This document shows positions 9,458 through 17,827 of a stretch of 64,000 nt of DNA, in pieces (the stretch's first letter is position 1; every line of letters starts with the position of its first letter). A program made the translations under genes and the position numbers. The DNA lies in NCBI RefSeq assembly GCF_003569005.1, contig NZ_BCUR01000001.1, forward strand, positions 811,893 through 875,892, written 5' to 3'. The stretch comes from Vibrio superstes. GTDB lineage: Bacteria; Pseudomonadota; Gammaproteobacteria; Enterobacterales; Vibrionaceae. Under the pieces are notes generated by a model. The model saw nothing but the letters and a program-made list of their open reading frames with translations. It made no database searches and was not told where the DNA came from.

Positions 9458-9717
9458 GGTCTGTTGATCTTTTGAGTTTATTTTTGTAGCGATTTGTTGG
9501 GTATTTAAACAAGGCAGTCACTTTTAGGTGTGGTGGTTCCACATGAAAAGGGACTAACGCCGTAGAAATGCCCAACAAACGCTACCCGAAGGGCTCGGCT
9601 AGAAACCATTTACTCGTCGTTGAGCGTCTTTTGCTTAGATGACTAGGCGGCAAGCCCCTCGCCTTGATTAAATGGTTTCTAGTCGAGCAAAATTTAATCG
9701 CAAAAGGTCAACAGACC
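9458..9717. mobile_element. 260-bp MITE with 17-bp inverted ends and CTAG target duplication
   Basis: The left end GGTCTGTTGATCTTTTG (9458-9474) and the right end CAAAAGGTCAACAGACC (9701-9717) are inverted repeats with one mismatch. Direct CTAG repeats flank them (9454-9457 and 9718-9721). There is no transposase frame inside. The interior is built of nested hairpins: about 9487-9507 pairs with 9562-9584, and 9593-9612 pairs with 9669-9688 (GCTCGGCTAGAAACCATTTA). A 4-bp CTAG duplication is the habit of the IS5 group, so mobilisation by an IS5-like transposase elsewhere in the genome is inferred. Confidence 0.85.
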
Positions 9718-9780
9718 CTAGTCCTCTCAACAGACCTGAACCACTCAGACATTCTATTGGCATTAGGTAACCTTCGTGCA

Positions 9781-9814
9781 TAAAAAAGGCCTTACAGATT
9801 CTTCTGTAAGGCCT
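9781..9814 (-). terminator. Terminator of the M23 peptidase gene
   Basis: The stem AGGCCTTACAGA / TCTGTAAGGCCT (9786-9813) is followed on the minus strand by TTTTTTAT. It lies 25 bases downstream of the stop at 9838. Confidence 0.85.
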
Positions 9815-9837
9815 CATTCAATCAATTAGCTTGTCCG

Positions 9838-10809
9838 TTAACCCTCAGGCTCTTCTATAACCTTTTCTGGATTCACTTCGTTTCCATAAGTCTTGTTTGA
9901 CGACAGCTTAAGCTGATCACTAGCTCGGTTTTCTATCTTCGCCACCAAAGAATCCCAGCGGATACCGCGTTCGTTTTCAAACAAAGACTCGAAGTTTTTT
10001 GCGCTCCATTCGTGGAAGGCTAAAGGGTCCAGCGCGCGCCCTACAAAACGGATCTCATAGTGAAGGTGCGGTCCAGTGGAAAAGCCGGTATTACCAGAGT
10101 AAGCAACCAGTTGTCCCTTCTCTACAAAATCTCCTGATTTCACCTCAAACTTTTGCAAATGAGAGTACGACGTAGAGAAACCATGGGAGTGTTGCAGACG
10201 CAAGAAGTTACCTGAGCCCGTCTTACTTGGTCTAACGACTTCGACAACTCCGTCTGCAGTCGCATAGATAGGCGCACCTGTATTCACGGCATAGTCTATG
10301 CCTCGGTGCAGGGTTTTTCTGCCCGTCTTAGGGTGAATACGATAGCCGTAATGTGAGGAAACTCGCACATCCCCTACTGGGGAGCCATTCGGTATATTGT
10401 TCAGCATGTAGAGGCGTACAGATGATGTCACTGCCGCAGCATCAAGACGGCTTTCTAGTTCGCCATCTTTTTCAGAAACGCCAAGTACCACTTCCAAGTC
10501 ACCTAACCTATCGGAAACCTGCTGCAATCGTTCTTCGCGTGCACCAAGGTCCCCTTCAAGTTCTACCTTCAAGTTTTGCAGTTGTTCAACTTCTTCGCTT
10601 AACTCTAAAGAACGGTTTTGCAATTCGGTCTGCTTCAAAAGCGCAAAGTCGACCTCATTGTTCAGATAGTAAATAGCAGCGCCACCCGCAATAATTGCAG
10701 CAACAAAAAAATAGCCAAAGCCCTTGAGGCATTGTTGTAATAATTTCCCCATCTGGAAATGACGAGTTCCATCGACAGTGGAAACTGTGACTATTACATG
10801 CTCTTTCAT
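9838..10809 (-). CDS. Membrane-anchored M23 (LytM) peptidoglycan endopeptidase
   Basis: ATG 10809 is preceded by TAAGGTGCGA; the GTG two codons upstream lies inside this binding site. The 323-aa protein has one N-terminal membrane helix (about residues 30-48) and a Leu/Glu-rich coiled coil (about 55-115). The M23 domain has zinc ligands in HRGIDYAV (His and Asp) and HLHYEIRF (HxH). These enzymes cut D,D-crosslinks in peptidoglycan for growth or division. It lacks the LysM domain of Vibrio ShyA, so it is a different paralogue. It is monocistronic with its own terminator. Confidence 0.88.
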   Translation of the reverse strand: MKEHVIVTVSTVDGTRHFQMGKLLQQCLKGFGYFFVAAIIAGGAAIYYLNNEVDFALLKQTELQNRSLELSEEVEQLQNLKVELEGDLGAREERLQQVSDRLGDLEVVLGVSEKDGELESRLDAAAVTSSVRLYMLNNIPNGSPVGDVRVSSHYGYRIHPKTGRKTLHRGIDYAVNTGAPIYATADGVVEVVRPSKTGSGNFLRLQHSHGFSTSYSHLQKFEVKSGDFVEKGQLVAYSGNTGFSTGPHLHYEIRFVGRALDPLAFHEWSAKNFESLFENERGIRWDSLVAKIENRASDQLKLSSNKTYGNEVNPEKVIEEPEG

Positions 10810-10927
10810 TCGCACCTTACTAACTGTTTAATTTTTAACCGGACGCGTATTCTACTAAAAACGATAAGATCAGCAAGTTTAACCTGCATTTATGGCGGGT
10901 TAAGGTAATTTCAACGAATTTTATGAA

Positions 10928-11284
10928 TTAAAACTCTTTATCAGCAAAGCCTGTCACTTCATCGATACGCAGTGTTTTACCCAGTTTAGTCAGTGGGTGA
11001 ACAACAACAATCCCCTTAACACGGCGCTTCAGTTGACCCATGTCAGCTTGTTCTTGCTTAGTGATTGGACGTGAAAATGGCTTATCAGATAGCTCTTTAC
11101 GCTCTTTGTTTAGATCGTAGTTTTCTTTGTGCTTAAGCTGTGCAACCTGCTTTTCTAGCTTAGTGATCTCTTGTTCAAACTGAGTAATGATGGTTTGATC
11201 GCGACGAGAGATCGCAGCCGCTAGTTTGTGTTTGCACTTATCAATGCGGTTGTTCAGGTTTTGAATTTCTTTCTTTGCAGACAT
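10928..11284 (-). CDS. yibL: YibL family ribosome-associated protein
   Basis: The 118-aa protein starts at ATG 11284 with a strong AGGAG. The N-terminal two thirds is a highly charged helical coiled coil (KEIQNLNNRIDKCKHKLAAA). The C-terminal block RPITKQEQADMGQLKRRVKG followed by VVVHPLTKLGKTLRI is the YibL (DUF2810) signature. E. coli YibL co-fractionates with ribosomes; its exact role is not known. It is monocistronic. Confidence 0.88.
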   Translation of the reverse strand: MSAKKEIQNLNNRIDKCKHKLAAAISRRDQTIITQFEQEITKLEKQVAQLKHKENYDLNKERKELSDKPFSRPITKQEQADMGQLKRRVKGIVVVHPLTKLGKTLRIDEVTGFADKEF

Positions 11285-11298
11285 TTGCCGCTCCTAGT

Positions 11299-11329
11299 AA
11301 AAAAACGTGCCGTCATAGGACGGCACGTT
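11299..11329 (-). terminator. Terminator of the 3-hydroxyisobutyrate-dehydrogenase-like gene
   Basis: An 11-bp stem, AACGTGCCGTC / GACGGCACGTT (11304-11329), has an ATAG loop and a seven-base T-tract on the minus strand. It sits between the 11393 gene and yibL. Confidence 0.88.
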
Positions 11330-11392
11330 AAATGGAATACGTGAAGTATATAGTGTGTTTGCCACGGAGACGACAATTTGATTAAGAAAAGC

Positions 11393-12268
11393 TTAGGATT
11401 CCGCTTGTTTGCGTATCGCTTTAAGTAATACTGAGGTATCCATGCGACCTAATCCTTCAGCAGAAAGCGCTTTGTAAGCTTCAGTGCTTGCTTCTGTTAA
11501 TGGAAGTTTGAGATCGTGTTGTTTCGCTTCTTCTAAACAAAAGCCAAGATCCTTGATCATCCAGTCGATGGCAAAGCCAAAGTCGAATTTATCTTGCGCC
11601 ATAGTGTTAGCACGGTTTTCCATCTGCCAAGATCCTGCCGCTCCGTTCTTCAGACAATCCACCAAGGTATGAACATCCAAGCCGGACTTCTCGGCCAACA
11701 ACAAGCCTTCAGACAGACCCGTTAAGACACCCGCTATACAGATTTGGTTGACCATCTTCGCTCTTTGTCCCTGCCCTGCATTGCCCATCAGAACCGAGGA
11801 CTTTGCATAAGCATCAAACACAATCTGCATTGCATCAAAATCGGATTGGTTGCCGCCACACATTACAGTGAGCACTCCGTTCTCAGCCCCTGCTTGACCA
11901 CCCGACACTGGTGCATCCATAAACCTCAAACCAGCTTGAGAAGCTGCTTCTAGTAACTCTTCAGCGAGATTGGCTGACGTTGTTGTATGGTCAACTAAAA
12001 TAGCGCCTGCCTTCATGTTAGCAATAGCACCAGAGGTTGAGGTAGTGACACTGCGAACATCATCGTCATTGCCTACACACACTAATACCACATCAGCACC
12101 TTTAACACAGTCAGCCACAGTAGCGAATGCTTGCCCGGCATACTCCTTTGCCCACTGCTCTGCTTTACTTGTAGTGCGGTTATATACGCGAACCTCAATA
12201 CCAGCTTTAACTAAATGCCCAGCCATTGGGTAGCCCATCACACCTAAGCCAAGAAAACTCACCCGCAT
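11393..12268 (-). CDS. NAD(P)-dependent 3-hydroxyisobutyrate dehydrogenase-family oxidoreductase
   Basis: The 291-aa protein is the usual length for beta-hydroxyacid dehydrogenases. The Rossmann start FLGLGVMGYPM (residues 5-15) binds NAD(P), and DHTTTSA (93-99) and the substrate loop DAPVSGGQAGAENG (118-131) follow. The catalytic lysine is K171 in GQRAKMVNQ. The family includes GarR/GlxR (tartronate semialdehyde), MmsB (3-hydroxyisobutyrate) and glyoxylate/succinic-semialdehyde reductases. The substrate cannot be decided here. The gene stands alone with its own terminator. Confidence 0.85.
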   Translation of the reverse strand: MRVSFLGLGVMGYPMAGHLVKAGIEVRVYNRTTSKAEQWAKEYAGQAFATVADCVKGADVVLVCVGNDDDVRSVTTSTSGAIANMKAGAILVDHTTTSANLAEELLEAASQAGLRFMDAPVSGGQAGAENGVLTVMCGGNQSDFDAMQIVFDAYAKSSVLMGNAGQGQRAKMVNQICIAGVLTGLSEGLLLAEKSGLDVHTLVDCLKNGAAGSWQMENRANTMAQDKFDFGFAIDWMIKDLGFCLEEAKQHDLKLPLTEASTEAYKALSAEGLGRMDTSVLLKAIRKQAES

Positions 12269-12501
12269 TGCTCACTCCTGTTTGTGTACTGTAGTTAAGC
12301 CCAGACTAGCATGTATAGGGTTGAATCAGTGTAACAAACATGAATTCTTTGATTCACAAAAATGACAAAAGGCCTGAGTACTCAGAACTATTGTCATCTA
12401 TGTTTTTACGCTGGTTTGTTCTTCTTTCGATGTATTGTTTTTCGAGCATCGTTGTTTCAGGCGATGTGGTATCTTATCTTTGAGAATGGGATTCCCAATA
12501 C

Positions 12502-12762
12502 TCAATCTGAGCTATTACAGCTTACTATTACTCTTGCTATCAGATATGCAAAGAAAATCCAAAATAAGATCAAGTAAAGGCTAATGAGTTCATAAGCAAG
12601 CCAGTCATCATATAAGCAACAAATCCTAGCAATTACTGCAAGAACAACAACTGCGCTAATTTCTATTATCCTTAAAAAGATTATCAATAGTATCAGTGTT
12701 ATTTTTATATTTTTAATACCCTGATTAGCCGTCACTTCAGCTGCCTTTAAAGAAAGTAACAT
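12502..12762 (-). CDS. Possible small two-helix membrane protein
   Basis: The 86-residue frame has two strong hydrophobic segments (about residues 20-48, with ILLIIFLRIIEISAVVVLAV, and 58-78, with LISLYLILFWIFFAYLIA). The binding site before ATG 12762 is weak. The case for it is position: the hexamer motif shared with the porin, sulfatase and anSME promoters lies only about 45-75 bases upstream. It resembles no family I know and could be a chance frame in AT-rich DNA. Confidence 0.3.
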   Translation of the reverse strand: MLLSLKAAEVTANQGIKNIKITLILLIIFLRIIEISAVVVLAVIARICCLYDDWLAYELISLYLILFWIFFAYLIARVIVSCNSSD

Positions 12763-12792
12763 TCATATTGTCTGCTCAATTTATAGAGGTTG

Positions 12793-12822
12793 ACTGCAAA
12801 TCGACACCGTAGAATTACTGCA
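12793..12822. promoter_or_regulatory. Triple hexamer motif S1
   Basis: ACTGCA-N7-ACCGTA-N5-ACTGCA. It matches the element at 16107-16136 in hexamers and spacing and is related to those at 14156, 20934 and 32029. It lies upstream of the candidate ORF at 12762 and downstream of the porin. Confidence 0.5.
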
Positions 12823-12888
12823 TCACCAATATGAAATTCAAAATCAAGATTAGACCACGATCTATTTATTAAGTTATTAATATAAAAA

Positions 12889-12920
12889 ATCCGCATCAAC
12901 GGATATTGATGCGGATAAAA
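12889..12920. terminator. Symmetric hairpin, possible terminator
   Basis: The ATCCGCATCAA / TTGATGCGGAT arms (about 12889-12916) have A/T-rich flanks on both sides, so it could end transcription from either direction. Confidence 0.5.
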
Positions 12921-12989
12921 ATAATAAACTTTCATTCTGTTGATCTATTAAAATTAGCAACAAAGCTATAGAAACAACCAAGATTCAAG

Positions 12990-13040
12990 TTAAAAAAAAA
13001 AGCGTTTTAGTGCCTATATTTATTTAAGGTCATAGGCAAC
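12990..13040 (-). terminator. Terminator of the porin gene
   Basis: Downstream of the porin stop on the minus strand a TTGCCTAT...ATAGGCA stem precedes a run of ten T (about 12993-13002). An additional small TGAG/CTCA hairpin lies just before it. Confidence 0.65.
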
Positions 13041-13086
13041 CTTTGAGATTCCTTTCTCAGAACAAGATTATTACAGACGGAACGAA

Positions 13087-14067
13087 TTAGAAGCTGTAGT
13101 AGACGCCTGCAACGATCGTTTGAGAGTCGTCGATTGCCCAATCAGCATCAGCAAATTGGTATTCTACAAAGGCTAAAATGTTATCCGCAACTGCGTAGTC
13201 AACACCAATGACTACGTTGTACGTATCACCTTCATCTACCCCCTCAATAGCATCCATGTCTGCAAATGCATAGGTAGTATAAAGGCGAGCTTCATTAATC
13301 TGGTAAGAGGCAGCAAGGCCCATAGTGTAGCCTTCAACAACAGAATCTGTTGGGTAGAATCCAAAGCTATCAAAACCTTCAAAATCCGCTAGAGTAGCAG
13401 CTAGATACAGGTTGCTGAAAGAGGTCGAAACTGAAGCACCATAAAGCTGAACATCTTCATCTAGAACGGTTTCACCTTGTAGGTAAGATGCACCAATAGT
13501 GAAGTATTCATGCTGGTAATCAGCTGAGAAACCGAAAGTATTGTCTATGTTAGTATCTGTATCTGTGTACACATCTGCAACTAGGGTTACAGGGCCAACA
13601 GTGCCTTTAACAACAATACCTTCACCACCAGATTCACGAGTGTTTCCACTGGTTGAACCCATGTAGTTACCTTCGTTAGTGATATCGTCTTTCTGGATTG
13701 CATCTAAAGATTCAGCAAGATCACCAACCTCACCAACTGCCGCGCCCCAGTTTTCCGTTTTGATGCCCACTAGGATGTCATCAAATGAAGCATCGTTGTC
13801 TGTGCCACGGTAATCAGAGCCCGCTTCAATTTCAAAAGAGGCAAACGCAGTTATTTTATCAGTGATCTTTTGCTCCGCATCCATTTGAACTTTAGCCCAA
13901 ACCGCTACGCCGGCATCCGAGTCATCACCATTGATATCGGCCTTGGCAAAGTAAGCATCTACCTCACCGCTAATGCCCACAGTTGTTGTGTCGTTTGAAT
14001 AGATTTCTGTAGCCATAGTTGAGGTTGCACATGATGCGATTAACGCCGCTAGAATTGACTTTTTCAT
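13087..14067 (-). CDS. General porin (OmpC/OmpU-like)
   Basis: ATG 14067, eight bases after AAGG, starts MKKSILAALIASCATSTMA with cleavage before TEIYSND; the upstream in-frame GTG is less likely. The mature barrel is about 305 aa and carries the Gram-negative porin pattern: NDTTTVGISGEVDAYF at the start, many Asp-rich loops, and a final strand IVAGVYYSF ending in Phe. A trimeric diffusion porin with acidic, Vibrio-type loops is expected. It lies downstream of and parallel to the sulfatase gene, but each has its own terminator. A motif shared with the sulfatase intergenic region lies about 90 bases before the start. Confidence 0.88.
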   Translation of the reverse strand: MKKSILAALIASCATSTMATEIYSNDTTTVGISGEVDAYFAKADINGDDSDAGVAVWAKVQMDAEQKITDKITAFASFEIEAGSDYRGTDNDASFDDILVGIKTENWGAAVGEVGDLAESLDAIQKDDITNEGNYMGSTSGNTRESGGEGIVVKGTVGPVTLVADVYTDTDTNIDNTFGFSADYQHEYFTIGASYLQGETVLDEDVQLYGASVSTSFSNLYLAATLADFEGFDSFGFYPTDSVVEGYTMGLAASYQINEARLYTTYAFADMDAIEGVDEGDTYNVVIGVDYAVADNILAFVEYQFADADWAIDDSQTIVAGVYYSF

Positions 14068-14155
14068 TACCACTACCTTGTTTATTTTAATTTGATGCGA
14101 GCTAAGAAGCCCCAGTCAGTGGCGACAATTCTGCTGATCTAGATGTTCTCTTTGT

Positions 14156-14172
14156 ACCGTAGATTTACCGCA
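14156..14172. promoter_or_regulatory. Hexamer-repeat motif S2 upstream of porin
   Basis: ACCGTA-GATTT-ACCGCA, a direct repeat with 11-bp period, lies 89-105 bases upstream of the porin start. It has the same form as S1, S3, S4 and S5. Confidence 0.5.
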
Positions 14173-14247
14173 ATTGACGTAATAAAAAGGGATCTGTGAT
14201 CCAGAGAGGTTGGCCCCATTTATAGGAATTAAATAAAGAAGAAATGA

Positions 14248-14283
14248 GAAAAGCCCAACCGGAGATACCCCGATTGAGCTTTG
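14248..14283 (-). terminator. Terminator of the sulfatase gene
   Basis: On the minus strand an AGCTCAATCGGGG / CTCCGGTTGGGCT hairpin is followed by TTTTCTCATTTC. It lies about 25 bases after the stop at 14308. Confidence 0.75.
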
Positions 14284-14307
14284 TTTCACTGAATACTCAG
14301 TAAAAAA

Positions 14308-15885
14308 TTACTTGTATTGAGCGCGTTGCCAAATTTGCATTTTCTCAACGATTTGGTCGATTGAGAATGAACCCGGAACTTGGCGTGGCGGGAACTCTTG
14401 GAACGTTTGTAGGAACTGAGCTGTCGTTGCCGCACCTAGGTACATGTAAGGTAGATGTTCAACGTACCAGCGCTTGTACATACCCTCGTGATCTGCGATC
14501 TCGTAAGGGTCTTGACGAAGGTTAAACATCAATGGAGCTCGCAGTGGCTGGAAGTCACACTGCCAAGTTTCTAGGCTATGACATTCGTTACGAGAGAACA
14601 TGATCTTGTAGTCACCCACTCGCACCGCTGAGATATCCCCGGCATCCGTCGCATAGATAAAGTACTTACGAGGCCAAGAAGCTAGGTTGTGGTGCGTTGT
14701 AGCCTTACCTGTTTCAAGTGCAGGAAGTAGATTGTAGCCATCTAGATGAACCTTGTACTTCTTACCGTTAAGGGTTTGACCCTTTTTAAGGTCAGCAACT
14801 AGGGTGTCGTTACCTGCTGCTGCAAGGAATGTCGGTGCCCAATCTAGGTGTGAAGCGATTTCATTGGCATAAGATCCCGCAGGAATCTTACCAGGGAAGC
14901 GCATCATTGCAGGTACGCGGAAGCCGCCTTCCCAAGTGGAGTTTTTCTCACCACGGAAACGAGCAGTACCGCCATCTGGCCAGCCCCACTTCTCTACGCC
15001 ATTATCTGTGGTATAGGAAACAATGGTGTTGTCAGCAATCTTTAGATCGTCAAGCTTATCAAGAAGTTGGCCAACCATATTGTCGTGCTCAACCATACCG
15101 TCACCGTATAGACCGCCACGCTTAGAGATGCCTTTAGACTCTTCTTTTAAGTGCGTCCAGACGTGCATACGTGTCGAGTTGTACCAGACGAAAAATGGCT
15201 TCTTCTCTTTATGGGCACGATCAATGAAGTCTAATGCCGCAGCTAGGAACTCTTCATCAACAGTTTCCATACGCTTTTTCGTAAGCGGGCCTGTATCTTC
15301 GATTTTTCCATCGGCAAAAGAATGAATCACACCACGAGGGCCAAAACGCTTCTTGAACTCAGGATTTTGAGGGTAGTCCGGATGCTCTGGCTCTTCTTCA
15401 GCATTTAAGTGGTACAAGTTGCCAAAGAATTCATCAAAGCCATGCTCCGTCGGGAGCTGCTCATCAAGATCACCAAGGTGATTCTTACCGAACTGACCTG
15501 TCATGTAACCCTTGTCTTTAAGCATTGTCGCGATTGAAGGGTCTTCAGGTTTCATGCCTTGTTTAGCACCCGGCATGCCAACTTTAGTCAGACCTGTACG
15601 GATAGGGTGCTGACCAGTAATGAAGGATGAACGGCCCGCTGTACATGACTGATCACCGTAAAAATCAGTGAATAAGACGCCTTCGTTGGCGATACGGTCG
15701 ATGTTCGGTGTCCAGTGCCCTGCTTGTCCCTTGGTGTAAGCAGAGATGTTATCTATACCAATATCATCACCCCAAATTGCAAGGACGTTTGGGCGAGAGG
15801 TATCGGTTGTTGCGTAACTTGCCATTGCGGTTGATGCAAGGGCTGCACCCATCGCCAACTGCAGAAATGTTTTTCTATTAAACAT
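14308..15885 (-). CDS. Secreted type I (formylglycine) arylsulfatase
   Basis: The frame extends to 16041, but ATG 15885 follows TAGGT and starts a signal peptide (MFNRKTFLQLAMGAALASTA, cleavage near SYA). The mature enzyme is about 500 aa. Metal ligands are GDD (residues 39-41) and TDNG. The modified-cysteine motif is CTAGR (Cys81-Arg85) within CTAGRSSFITG, i.e. the C-x-A-x-R variant that anSME-type maturases can convert to formylglycine; K134 and H136 follow (GKNHLG). It hydrolyses sulfate esters in the periplasm. The matching maturase is encoded in the minus-strand operon starting at 31877. Substrate class is not decidable; FadL-type and porin neighbours suggest an organic, possibly hydrophobic sulfate ester. 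Confidence 0.92.
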   Translation of the reverse strand: MFNRKTFLQLAMGAALASTAMASYATTDTSRPNVLAIWGDDIGIDNISAYTKGQAGHWTPNIDRIANEGVLFTDFYGDQSCTAGRSSFITGQHPIRTGLTKVGMPGAKQGMKPEDPSIATMLKDKGYMTGQFGKNHLGDLDEQLPTEHGFDEFFGNLYHLNAEEEPEHPDYPQNPEFKKRFGPRGVIHSFADGKIEDTGPLTKKRMETVDEEFLAAALDFIDRAHKEKKPFFVWYNSTRMHVWTHLKEESKGISKRGGLYGDGMVEHDNMVGQLLDKLDDLKIADNTIVSYTTDNGVEKWGWPDGGTARFRGEKNSTWEGGFRVPAMMRFPGKIPAGSYANEIASHLDWAPTFLAAAGNDTLVADLKKGQTLNGKKYKVHLDGYNLLPALETGKATTHHNLASWPRKYFIYATDAGDISAVRVGDYKIMFSRNECHSLETWQCDFQPLRAPLMFNLRQDPYEIADHEGMYKRWYVEHLPYMYLGAATTAQFLQTFQEFPPRQVPGSFSIDQIVEKMQIWQRAQYK

Positions 15886-16200
15886 ATATTCAAACCTAAT
15901 TTTGTTGGTATTGATATTTGACCGAGACTGATTATTTGTAATTTTTAATTTTTGGTAACCAGTATTTTTACGGCTTTGAAAAATCAAAGGCGCCATATAT
16001 TGAGCTGAATCAAGGTTAAAAATACAAAAAACCATAAACACAGAGCTAAATTATTGAAATAATTAATATTTATTTACAAACACCACCAAGTTCAACTTAA
16101 TAATAAACAGTAAATCTATACCGTATTATTACTGCATAAACCTTCAAATTTCTGACTTAATATCAGCAAAAATATCTAATGAGTTAATTAAGGACCATCT
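15886..16200. other. Divergent promoter region of sulfatase and the 16201 operon
   Basis: About 315 very AT-rich bases separate the sulfatase (leftward) and the small membrane protein (rightward). Apart from motif S3 at 16107-16136, no structure was found. Confidence 0.6.
16107..16136. promoter_or_regulatory. Triple hexamer motif S3 between sulfatase and 16201 operon
   Basis: ACAGTA-N7-ACCGTA-N5-ACTGCA, identical in spacing to S1 and also matching it in AAATC after the first hexamer. It ends 64 bases upstream of ATG 16201 and lies about 220 bases upstream of the sulfatase start. Confidence 0.55.
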
Positions 16201-16530
16201 ATGAGTTTAATTAGCATGCCTTTTGTCGATACGAGCTTCGACACGGGATTACATGTTGTCGGTGCCGTGGTACTGATCGGAACAATTGTTGGCGCTTTAT
16301 ATGCGTTCTGGAAGTGTCATGAGCTACCTATTCACCATGCAGACAAAAAAAAGCATGGTCAGATGGGCCTGGTCACCATTCTTACTTGGATCGGATTTAT
16401 ATGGCACTGGGTTTGGGTATTGGCTGTGATCGTGGCCTACGTCGATTCTGAAACAACCATTCGCAATTTTAGAAAAATTTGGAATGACGCTACACCAAGC
16501 AACCAAAAAGAGGAGAGTGAAACATGTTAG
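16201..16530 (+). CDS. Small inner-membrane protein pairing with HlyD-like gene
   Basis: The 109-aa protein starts at ATG 16201 after AAGGA. It has two membrane helices (about residues 16-38 and 57-82) joined by a short basic loop (HELPIHHADKKKHGQMG), the same layout as DUF3302/YiaW though with little direct sequence match. Its last codons overlap the start of the downstream HlyD-like gene by seven bases, mirroring the yiaWV-type pair at 1172-2598. I infer an equivalent partner role for an adaptor protein; the function is unknown. Confidence 0.75.
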   Translation: MSLISMPFVDTSFDTGLHVVGAVVLIGTIVGALYAFWKCHELPIHHADKKKHGQMGLVTILTWIGFIWHWVWVLAVIVAYVDSETTIRNFRKIWNDATPSNQKEESETC

Positions 16531-17747
16531 AAGGTTTAGCCGTCTGGGCCATTTTTATTTATTTGCTTCGCTTAATCGGTATCCCTTGGACAGCCCCCTT
16601 TAAAGGCTTTGCTTATGGTGGTGGAACCATCTGGTTACTGTTTGTTTGGGTTGGTTTAATTACTTGGGCACCGATGGACCTTTCTGGCGGGTCGGTCGTG
16701 CAAGCTCCGCATATCCAACTTCGTCCAGGCTCAACTCAAGTGACTGGCGAGATTACAAAGCTACACATTAAGCCCAACCAAACTATCGAAAAAGGTCAGC
16801 TAATCTATGAGCTCGATCCTGCCCGGTATGAGGTTGCAGTAGCACAAACAGAGGCACAGTTTAAGGTTGCACAAGCGTCTTACGAATCGAGTCAACAGGA
16901 CGTCAAAATCGCAATGACAAACTATAAGTCTTCTTTAGAAGATGTTGTGATCATCGAAAATCAAATTACGGCAACCAAACAAAACCTACAGCTCAAGCAA
17001 CGCACCTTTAAACGATTTCTTGACCAAAATGCCAAGGTAAGTAACTCAGTAACCGAGTTGAACCTTGATCAAAAGAAGACAGAAATTGACATTCTATTGA
17101 GCGAGATTGAGATCCTTAAGAGTCAGCATGATAAAGCAGTTATCACGACTCAGAAGAACAAAAATCAAATAGGAAAATCAAACCTAATTGTAGAGAGCAA
17201 ATTAGCCGACCTTAGCAACAAGCAACAAGCCCTAAAGCAGGCAGTGTGGAATCTGGACCAGACAAAAGTACATGCTCCAACCAATGGCTATGTCACGAAC
17301 TTCATGGCTCGTGAAGGACAGTTTGTCGGCGCAGTGCCTAGATTAAGCATGTACAGCGAAGAGAAGTTTGTTCTTATGCGTATCAACCACCAAGCCTTCC
17401 GTAACGTAAAGGTAGGTCAGCAGGCTGAGTTTGCTTCTGCTATTTATCCGGGCAAGGTATTTAGCGCTACTGTTGAAGGCATTGTAGAAGCAACAGGTGA
17501 GTCACAAGGTTCGTTGCTTGCCAAAGAAACCAACGTACGCGCCACAACCGGTAAGAACGTCATGAACAAACATCACTTTGTTCGCTTGAAAATCCATGAG
17601 CCAGAAGGCTACGACATACCTGTTGGTGCTGTTGGTCTAGCATGGGTGAACGCAGAAAAACCTATTCCATTCCTAAATTTTCTTAACGTCATTCGCGGCA
17701 TCATTATCCGAATGAAAACGCAGATCTATTACTTGTATAGCATGTAA
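16524..17747 (+). CDS. HlyD family membrane fusion protein (YibH/YiaV-like)
   Basis: The 407-aa protein starts at ATG 16524 after GAGGAG. It has two N-terminal hydrophobic segments (about residues 5-22 and 33-50). The first lipoyl half (STQVTGEITKLHIKPNQTIE) is followed by a long helical hairpin (about 100-240), the second lipoyl half (VHAPTNGYVTNFMAREGQFV) and the beta-barrel domain. It has the form of an inner-membrane-anchored periplasmic adaptor and no exporter gene adjoins it. It is coupled to the 16201 gene. Placement between sulfatase and FadL-type genes suggests a role in the same envelope process, which is inference. Confidence 0.82.
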   Translation: MLEGLAVWAIFIYLLRLIGIPWTAPFKGFAYGGGTIWLLFVWVGLITWAPMDLSGGSVVQAPHIQLRPGSTQVTGEITKLHIKPNQTIEKGQLIYELDPARYEVAVAQTEAQFKVAQASYESSQQDVKIAMTNYKSSLEDVVIIENQITATKQNLQLKQRTFKRFLDQNAKVSNSVTELNLDQKKTEIDILLSEIEILKSQHDKAVITTQKNKNQIGKSNLIVESKLADLSNKQQALKQAVWNLDQTKVHAPTNGYVTNFMAREGQFVGAVPRLSMYSEEKFVLMRINHQAFRNVKVGQQAEFASAIYPGKVFSATVEGIVEATGESQGSLLAKETNVRATTGKNVMNKHHFVRLKIHEPEGYDIPVGAVGLAWVNAEKPIPFLNFLNVIRGIIIRMKTQIYYLYSM

Positions 17748-17767
17748 TTCCGTCATTTCTCGTAACG

Positions 17768-17800
17768 CCCCCGATACGCAATAAAGCGCGCACTCGGGGG
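17768..17800 (+). terminator. Hairpin after HlyD-like gene
   Basis: CCCCCGA / TCGGGGG arms (17768-17774 and 17794-17800) with an inner GCG-rich loop, but no T-run follows. It may be a weak terminator or a processing hairpin before the FadL-type gene. Confidence 0.45.
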
Positions 17801-17827
17801 AGTTCTTACTACTTAAACAGACTAATT

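Larger units (their letters stand above)
12269..13086. other. AT-rich region with small-gene candidate and terminators
   Basis: About 800 AT-rich bases have no confident gene. It holds a possible 86-aa membrane ORF (12502-12762, minus), a hexamer-repeat motif (12793-12822), a symmetric hairpin (12889-12917) and the porin terminator (about 12990-13037). A plus-strand frame at 12362-12577 and a minus-strand frame at 12747-12935 look accidental. Confidence 0.5.

Noticed and set aside
12362..12577. 71-aa plus-strand frame with hydrophobic stretch
   Set aside because: It has no binding site and overlaps the better placed minus-strand candidate at 12502-12762. It looks accidental.
12747..12935. 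62-aa minus-strand frame
   Set aside because: It covers hexamer motif S1 and a symmetric hairpin, with no binding site and unlikely composition. It is best read as regulatory DNA.
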